Assembly: GCA_902795045.1 (NCBI GenBank) | Contig: CADBJU010000014.1 | Location: forward strand, 138,429-187,032 | Reading direction: 5' to 3' | Length of the DNA: 48,604 bases | From: Oscillospiraceae bacterium | Lineage (GTDB): Bacteria > Bacillota > Clostridia > Oscillospirales > Oscillospiraceae | The notes under the pieces: model-generated | What the model saw: the letters and a program-made list of their open reading frames with translations, nothing else | Told to the model about the DNA's origin: nothing | The model's database searches: none | Translations under genes and position numbers: made by a program | Part shown: piece after piece, positions 44,216-48,604 of the stretch | Layout: each line of letters opens with the position of its first letter | Numbering within the stretch: the stretch's first letter is position 1

Positions 44216-44302
44216 TCATAATAACTGCCTCACCGTGTCATTTCCGTTTCCTCGAATCGCTGCAACAGCTACGATATAAACATCGCCTCTTTTTATTGTC
44301 AT
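44216..44302 (-). CDS. Possible 28-residue ORF with a MazF-like start
   Basis: Starts MTIKRGDVYIV, similar to the first residues of MazF/PemK toxins, then leaves that pattern. Its TGA overlaps an ATG of the next frame (ATGA). No ribosome site is visible. It may be a remnant, a leader or chance. Confidence 0.25.
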   Translation of the reverse strand: MTIKRGDVYIVAVAAIRGNGNDTVRQLL

Positions 44303-44400
44303 AAGATTTGAAAGGGGTTAATACAAACAGATGATGCCGCATACTCCATACATTTTTTGGTATTTTCAGCGGCAAGGCGAATATTACGCTTTTTAAAATA

Positions 44401-44453
44401 AAAATGCTGTCGAAAGAAGAAAGACAGGCTGCACATTCAAATAGTGCAGCCTG
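44401..44453 (-). terminator. Probable terminator after parR
   Basis: Minus strand CAGGCTGCAC/GTGCAGCCTG 10-bp stem, followed by a pyrimidine-rich TCTTTCTTCTTTC and a second small CTGTC/GACAG hairpin. Confidence 0.5.
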
Positions 44454-44461
44454 GTGTCAAG

Positions 44462-44812
44462 TTAATCAAACACAGATAGGTTTTCAAGCATTATTCTCAG
44501 TGATTCATCGGTGTATCCATCATCCTGGGCAGTAGAGGCATTAGTAGAGTCATGGAAAGGGGATACAATTTGCGAGACTTGAGCAGGGGAATACAAACTC
44601 CTTTTCGTATTCTGGCTTTGTTCGATACCATCATGAACAGACATATTGTCTGATAACAGTTCAGGATGAAGCTGAATGTACTGATACATAGCATCAATAA
44701 TATAATAACTTTTTCGGCGTCCAAGACGAGTTAGAACTTCACCGACCTGAATGTTTTGCTTAGATATAGCGGGGAATTGAATATGAAACTCATAGCGGCT
44801 CTTATTTGACAT
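44462..44812 (-). CDS. parR: ParR-like partition adaptor
   Basis: A 116-residue protein with an N-terminal ribbon-helix-helix pattern (YEFHIQFPAISKQNIQVGEV, then LGRRKSYYIIDAMYQYIQLH) and a polar tail, the usual build of ParR adaptors that bind centromere DNA and the end of a ParM filament. The ATG at 44812 follows GGGAGG. It starts 6 bases after parM, the standard parM-parR order. Sequence recognition is weak; the call rests mostly on context and fold pattern. Confidence 0.6.
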   Translation of the reverse strand: MSNKSRYEFHIQFPAISKQNIQVGEVLTRLGRRKSYYIIDAMYQYIQLHPELLSDNMSVHDGIEQSQNTKRSLYSPAQVSQIVSPFHDSTNASTAQDDGYTDESLRIMLENLSVFD

Positions 44813-44818
44813 ATACAA

Positions 44819-45730
44819 TTACCTCCCACGACTGAGTGCTGTTGTGGCAAGTAGCTTAAAACCTACGGCATTGGCATTGGTTGATAAAATAAAAGACGCA
44901 TTTTTTACAAGATTTGATTTTTCCAGGTAAGGTTTTAGCAGCAAGCTCCCGCCGCCAAGAAACACAGCGGGGTTTGAGCGCAGATCAATCTGGAGCTCAC
45001 GTAGTTGGTTCAAAATGTTATTTGCGTGTGAACTGGTCGCGGCACAGATTTCAGACTTTACCTCAGAAGAAAGAATTGTGTTTTTCCCGGTCAGTACTGC
45101 TGATATGTGTTCATCGTCAATTCTTAAGTCGTAGCGCGCATTGATTTTACGTATGATCTCGTTGTACATTGTGATAGTGCCGCATTCAAGGGAACGGCAG
45201 TACTGCAGATCAGGCTTCCCATTACGGATCATTAATACATCAGTTGTATATCCACCGATATCAATGAGAAACAGACGCATTTCCTTCACGGCTAGATTGC
45301 TGTTCGCTACTACTGCGGCATAGGCCTGAGGATAGACCAACACCTTGGGTATCGAAAGAGAGTAATGCCGTTCCTTGTACGTGAACTGTATGGGATGATC
45401 ACAGGCTAAATAGGATGCGAACCGATCTTTCAGAACACTGTAGTGCTCCGGCGGCAAGCCGGCTGCAAGCTCTACAGTCAGAGACGGGGAGAGGGCAGAG
45501 GCTTTCTCGAGCTCTTTTATAATTGCGAAGAGGGTAAGGACAAAATAGCGGTTATCCTGAGTTTTGTCCCTCATGTAGTGGAGCCGGGTTTCCGTAAGCG
45601 TCCAGAAACGACCATCATATTCCAGATAGTCGTCTGTAATGGGATGAACCGTATGCTCCGCAAGCCCTGCAACAAAAGAGAAGTTTGGCGTTTTGATGGA
45701 ATAATTTCCATGATCGACTGCAATTAACAT
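44819..45730 (-). CDS. parM: ParM/StbA-like actin-type ATPase
   Basis: A 303-residue actin-fold protein. Phosphate-1 loop IAVDHGNYSIKT (residues 3-14), phosphate-2 loop LIDIGGYTTDVLMI, and the adenosine loop VFLGGGSLLLKPYLE near residue 255. GGAGG lies 8 bases before the ATG at 45730; a GTG at 45739 is discounted. Such proteins polymerise with ATP to push ParR-bound DNA copies apart in plasmids and some integrative elements. No replication gene is seen beside it, which is unusual for a partition locus. Confidence 0.85.
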   Translation of the reverse strand: MLIAVDHGNYSIKTPNFSFVAGLAEHTVHPITDDYLEYDGRFWTLTETRLHYMRDKTQDNRYFVLTLFAIIKELEKASALSPSLTVELAAGLPPEHYSVLKDRFASYLACDHPIQFTYKERHYSLSIPKVLVYPQAYAAVVANSNLAVKEMRLFLIDIGGYTTDVLMIRNGKPDLQYCRSLECGTITMYNEIIRKINARYDLRIDDEHISAVLTGKNTILSSEVKSEICAATSSHANNILNQLRELQIDLRSNPAVFLGGGSLLLKPYLEKSNLVKNASFILSTNANAVGFKLLATTALSRGR

Positions 45731-45761
45731 CAGCAGCACCTCCGTTTTTGTGATTCACCTT

Positions 45762-45790
45762 ATTACACGAGGGCGATAACGGAAGTGCAA
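45762..45790 (-). promoter_or_regulatory. Promoter of parM-parR
   Basis: Minus strand TTGCAC at 45790-45785, 17-base spacer, TGTAAT at 45767-45762. Confidence 0.55.
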
Positions 45791-45791
45791 C

Positions 45792-45831
45792 ATAGGACAA
45801 GAATAAAATTTGAGAGAAAGTTGTGTCCTAT
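45792..45831. promoter_or_regulatory. Dyad between the divergent parM and XRE promoters
   Basis: ATAGGACA at 45792-45799 and TGTCCTAT at 45824-45831 are perfect 8-bp inverted half-sites, abutting both -35 boxes. A second pair AAGAATAAA/TTTATTCTT lies at 45799 and 45840. Possible operator for the XRE protein or centromere site for ParR. Confidence 0.6.
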
Positions 45832-45833
45832 AT

Positions 45834-45862
45834 TTGACATTTATTCTTTTTATTTGTATTAT
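45834..45862 (+). promoter_or_regulatory. Promoter of the XRE-DUF6465 gene
   Basis: Perfect TTGACA at 45834, 17-base spacer, TATTAT at 45857. Confidence 0.82.
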
Positions 45863-45893
45863 GTAAGCATAAAAATGGAAGGAGCTTTCACCG

Positions 45894-46454
45894 ATGAATC
45901 TCAAAGAACTGCGTGAAAAGAATAAGCTTACCCAGGCGGCTTTCGCTGCGCCTCTCGGCGTATCTGGCAAGTCCATTTATCTGATTGAATCAGGAAGAAT
46001 GAAGCTCAGCAAAAAGCTCTCGGCAAAAATAGCGGAAGTATACGGCGAAGTGATTGAGCCGGCCGAACGAAAAGCAAGAACGCGGGCAGCCAAGGCAGAG
46101 AAGAAGATCGACAAGGCTGCCACGGATGCAGCGCAGGCAGTTCTGGATACCGAAGAGAAAACCGACAAGAAAAAGCGGAAGGCCAGGGCCAAAGTGAAGG
46201 CAGACAAGCCCGCAGTTGAGGCTGTGGCCGAAGCTGTAGCAGCGCCGGTTGAGGCCGTCAAGGAAAAGAAAACAAGAAAGCGCGCACGGAAAACCGAAAT
46301 GACCTTCGTGATCCAGTCTCCCTTTGGCGGTGAAATCACGCCGGAAGAGATCCGGGCGAGAATCGGAGAAGTGGACGCGGTGTATATCCGTGTTGATCAG
46401 AACAAAGCCTATTGGGTCAAGGGCGACGAAAACGGAGATATCGACCTCTGGTAA
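45894..46454 (+). CDS. XRE regulator fused to a DUF6465-like domain
   Basis: A 186-residue protein. The N-terminal XRE helix-turn-helix (about 1-50: LKELREKNKLTQAAFAAPLG, then SGKSIYLIESGRMKLS) is joined by a long K/A/E-rich basic linker (about 55-135) to a C-terminal DUF6465-like beta domain (TFVIQSPFGGEITPEEI, then VDAVYIRVDQNKAYWV). GGAAGGAG precedes the start. Divergent to parM with a shared operator-like dyad, so it may control both. The C-terminal domain has no known function. Confidence 0.75.
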   Translation: MNLKELREKNKLTQAAFAAPLGVSGKSIYLIESGRMKLSKKLSAKIAEVYGEVIEPAERKARTRAAKAEKKIDKAATDAAQAVLDTEEKTDKKKRKARAKVKADKPAVEAVAEAVAAPVEAVKEKKTRKRARKTEMTFVIQSPFGGEITPEEIRARIGEVDAVYIRVDQNKAYWVKGDENGDIDLW

Positions 46455-46469
46455 TAGGAACCCTATATT

Positions 46470-46514
46470 AAATCAACGGCAGAAGCGAATGTATACGCCT
46501 TCTGCCGTTGATTT
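46470..46514 (+). terminator. Intrinsic terminator after the XRE-DUF6465 gene
   Basis: Perfect 16-bp stem AAATCAACGGCAGAAG/CTTCTGCCGTTGATTT with a 13-base loop; weak T tract on either strand. Confidence 0.75.
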
Positions 46515-46532
46515 GTAATATGGACAGAGTAT

Positions 46533-47790
46533 CTGATACTGTTCTCTGATGAGAGAATGTATCAGTATAAATTCCGGAACGATAGGGCCATCTGCACGGA
46601 GTTTTAGGGCCACCGTCACGGACTTTTAAGGCCACCATCACGGAGGCGAAGGCCACTTGTATAATGAGCATGGCGCACAGAATGTGTGACTATGTTCAGG
46701 AGGTGGCCATATGACTAACTACCGTGAGATTCTGAGGCTCTATAGCCTCGGAAGCAGTCAGCGCAGTATTGCCAGAGAAGTACAGAGCTCCAGAGATGCT
46801 GTTGCTGATGTGATCAAGGCTGCGAAAGCAGCCGGTATTACCTGGCCGTTGGATGACGACGTCGCCAACGAAGACATCCAGGAAGTATTGTTTCCTGGGA
46901 AGTACGCTTATGCTTCCCCGTACACCGTGCCCGATTACCAGTGGATTCATGCTGAACTGGCAAAGAAGGGCGTAACCCTCACGCTTTTGTGGGACGAATA
47001 TTGCCGGAAGGTTCGCTCGACTGGCGGTGTGCCTTACATGTACACGCAGTTCTGTGAAAAGTACCGGCGTTGGGCTCGTGTCACGAAGGCGACTATGCGC
47101 ATCACCCACAAGCCCGGTGACGCCATGCAGGTGGACTGGGCAGGAGATCCTCTGTTCATTACAGATTCTGTCACCGGCGAGCTCACGCCTGCCTACATTT
47201 TTGTAGCTGTATTGCCCTGCAGCTGGTATACCTACGCTGAAGCCTGTGATGACATGAAGCAGGAGAACTGGCTCCTCTGCCATGTCCATGCCTATGCCTA
47301 CTTCGGCGGTGTCACCCGTCTGTTGATTCCGGATAATGCCAAGACGGCCACGATTACCAACAACCGCTATGAAGTGGTACTGAACCGCAGTTACCAGGAG
47401 ATGGCTGAGCATTATGGCACGGCAATCGTTCCTGCCCGCGTTCGGAAGCCGGATGACAAGGCTGCTGTGGAGGGCTCGGTTCGCTTCGTCTCCACTTGGA
47501 TTACTGCTGCGCTGCGGGACCGGAAATTCTTCTCTATTGCAGAGGCGAAGGCCGCCGTACAGGAAAAGCTAGAAGAACTGAACCTCCGTCCGTTCAAGAA
47601 GCCGCGTACCGGTTGCCGTCTGTCCGCCTATGAGCAGGAAGAAAAGGATTTCATGCAGCCACTTCCGACTCACGCTTATGAGCCGTCTGTCTGGCTTTCA
47701 CCAAAGGTAGGCTACGATTATCTGGTAAGTGATGGACTTAACAAGTACTCTGTTCCCTATGATTTGATTGGCAAAAAGGTTGAAATCTCT
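46533..47790 (+). mobile_element. Truncated IS21-family insertion sequence
   Basis: The left end carries four copies of a GGCCA(T/C)C...CACGGA unit at 46586, 46608, 46630 and 46651 (steps of 22, 22 and 21), the multiple terminal repeats typical of IS21 elements, preceded by a CTGATAC/GTATCAG hairpin (46533-46565). istA follows. istB and the right end are missing; homology stops near 47790. Confidence 0.85.
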
Positions 47791-47919
47791 CTGCCAAAAT
47801 GGATACAATCACATAAAAGCGAAACCGCCCTGAAACCCCTTGAAATCAGGCACTTTACGGCTTTTGCCCCGTCCTCCGCGGCGCTCGGCGAAGGCCGTTT
47901 TTCTGTTTTATGCGGTTGA
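46711..47919 (+). pseudogene. istA: 3'-truncated istA transposase of an IS21-family element
   Basis: Reads 402 codons, but only about the first 360 are IstA; intact family members are near 500 residues. An N-terminal HTH (LRLYSLGSSQRSIAREVQSS) is followed by a DDE integrase core with Asp142 (MQVDWAGD), Asp208 (LIPDNAKT) and Glu254 (KAAVEGSVRF). After the segment KYSVPYDLIGKKVEI the frame continues into unrelated sequence ending in an accidental tail. CAGGAGG precedes the start. With no istB the copy is probably inactive. Confidence 0.88.
47830..47843 (+). other. Candidate right attachment-site core
   Basis: CTGAAACCCCTTGA, identical to 41476-41489, lying just after the istA truncation and before the serine recombinase scar. 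Confidence 0.35.
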
Positions 47920-47987
47920 CTGACGCCGTGCGCCTGGGGAGGATTCACAGGTTATCGTCTTATTGTGTACGGGTACGGTGGGAATGA

Positions 47988-48023
47988 CGGGACCGGAACG
48001 GTATGCTCCGGCCCCGCCTTTTT
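47988..48023 (+). terminator. Terminator-like hairpin after the truncated istA
   Basis: GGGACCGGA pairs with TCCGGCCCC (one mismatch), then GCCTTTTTG. Confidence 0.6.
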
Positions 48024-48039
48024 GCGCTTACAATGTAAC

Positions 48040-48198
48040 CGTGAAACAGACCTCGAAGCCTTTCTGGACGAGCATCAGGAGCCGGTGACGGATTACGACG
48101 AAGGGATGGTCCGGAGGCTGATCGAGCGGATCACAGTGTTCGAGGACCACCTCGAATTTGAATTCAAATGCGGCCTTGAGACCGAGGTACAGATGTAA
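48040..48198 (+). pseudogene. C-terminal fragment of a large serine recombinase
   Basis: Encodes about 52 residues including TDYDEGMVRRLIERITVFED and LEFEFKCGLETEVQM with its stop. This is the conserved C-terminal end of TnpX/TndX-type large serine recombinases. No resolvase or recombinase domain precedes it, so it is a remnant of an older or neighbouring element. The exact left border is uncertain. Confidence 0.72.
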
Positions 48199-48215
48199 AC
48201 AGAGCCATCACGCAG

Positions 48216-48238
48216 GCGCTCCTCCGGGAGCGTCTTTT
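48216..48238 (+). terminator. Intrinsic terminator after the recombinase fragment
   Basis: GCGCTCC/GGAGCGT stem, 4-base loop, C and five T. Confidence 0.75.
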
Positions 48239-48251
48239 TACATTTGGGGAC

Positions 48252-48300
48252 TGGAAAAATTGAAAAAGCCGTGCTATACTAATCAAGTTATTGGTTGATT
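48252..48300 (+). promoter_or_regulatory. Promoter and operator-like dyad of the last XRE gene
   Basis: TGGAAA at 48252, 17-base spacer, TATACT at 48275, then the inverted pair AATCAA (48281)/TTGATT (48295) overlapping the transcript start, as in self-repressing XRE genes. Confidence 0.5.
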
Positions 48301-48318
48301 GTTGAGAGAGGTGTTCTT

Positions 48319-48546
48319 ATGCTTCAGAATAACATAGAAATGGATCTGAAAATGAGACTTATAGAAAGTGGGCAGACACAGAAGGAAATCGCTGAGAAGC
48401 TCGGTGTAACTCTTTCCTATGTGAATCGCATCACTAAGGGCCGGGAGCAGATCGTCAATAAGACGTTCGTAAAGATGATGGATGAGCTCGGCTATGATGT
48501 AGAGCTTACATATAAAAGAAAGACAGAAGAGAAAATTGCCCGATAG
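48319..48546 (+). CDS. XRE-family HTH regulator
   Basis: A 75-residue protein: a single helix-turn-helix (SGQTQKEIAEKLGVTLSYVN then RITKGREQIVNKTF) with a short helical tail. GAGAGAGGTG at 48304 supports the ATG at 48319; a TTG at 48295 is discounted. Probably represses its own promoter and controls the following gene, which begins within 14 bases. Typical of mobile-element and plasmid repressors. Confidence 0.85.
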   Translation: MLQNNIEMDLKMRLIESGQTQKEIAEKLGVTLSYVNRITKGREQIVNKTFVKMMDELGYDVELTYKRKTEEKIAR

Positions 48547-48559
48547 GAGGTGCGTCGGG

Positions 48560-48604
48560 GTGCGAGTTCAGAAAAATCTAAAATCCAAAATACTCTCCCT
48601 GATT
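48560..48604 (+). CDS. Start of a gene cut by the window end
   Basis: A GTG at 48560 follows AGGAGG (48545-48550) and opens a frame of 15 codons (MRVQKNLKSKILSLI) to the window edge. Too short to identify; probably co-transcribed with the XRE gene. Confidence 0.4.
   Translation, partial: MRVQKNLKSKILSLI

Noticed and set aside
44819-45730. ParM-like protein as a ROK/BadF-type or MreB-type protein
   Set aside because: The glycine-rich adenosine loop, 303-residue length and following small RHH-like gene fit ParM/StbA better; no MreB-type neighbours are present.

Overview
The window is one contig segment of a GC-rich, low-GC-phylum Gram-positive anaerobe, most probably a gut clostridium of the Oscillospirales. 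The evidence is the Bacillota gene order (yqfC-yqfD-phoH-ybeY-era-yqzL-recO and mraZ-rsmH-ftsL-pbp-murE-mraY-ftsW-murG), sporulation-associated genes (YlbJ-like, YqfC, YqfD, a SpoVD/PBP2B-type protein), a superoxide reductase, an ATP-type PEP carboxykinase and an HPr with both His15 and Ser46. No tRNA, rRNA or CRISPR array was seen.

Layout. 1-3.7 kb: interspersed repeats, a DUF2007-like small protein, a phosphohexomutase and a two-gene chromate-type transporter. 3.7-9.9 kb: ylbJ-like (minus), then yqfC, yqfD, phoH, ybeY, era, yqzL and recO. 9.9-16.6 kb: mutS2, an HPr gene with its own promoter and terminator, uvrC, rsmD, coaD and a coiled-coil protein. 17-29.8 kb: a cell wall and division cluster headed by a clear promoter and a MraZ operator, running from mraZ to ftsZ. 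It contains no murF, murD, murC, murB or ftsA. 30-41.5 kb: metabolic and accessory core genes. These are a barrel-only pyruvate kinase-like protein next to a membrane GGDEF protein, pckA, a desulfoferrodoxin-type superoxide reductase, a MATE exporter, a DUF11 protein, DegV, DUF1836, a pseudouridine synthase, plsY and an OmpR-type response regulator.

41.5-48.6 kb is accessory DNA with visibly lower GC and different codon use. A tyrosine recombinase gene starts just after the response regulator. Behind it are a small HTH (excisionase-like) gene, a Tn916 orf8/orf7-like pair (small HTH plus sigma-like protein), an actin-like ParM and ParR partition pair, a divergent XRE-DUF6465 regulator, a truncated IS21-family transposase gene, the C-terminal scar of a large serine recombinase and another XRE regulator. 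A 14-bp direct repeat at 41476 and 47830 could be the attachment-site pair of a 6.35-kb integrated unit.

The core is dotted with at least four families of short, palindromic, MITE/REP-like intergenic repeats (called A to D here). They sit between operons and in two places form the 3' ends of genes (yqzL and the rluA-like gene). Families A and C share an interchangeable hairpin module. The most interesting points are the repeat system and its hairpin swapping, the ParMR-carrying integrated element, the divergent pyruvate kinase-like protein and the structured era-yqzL spacer.
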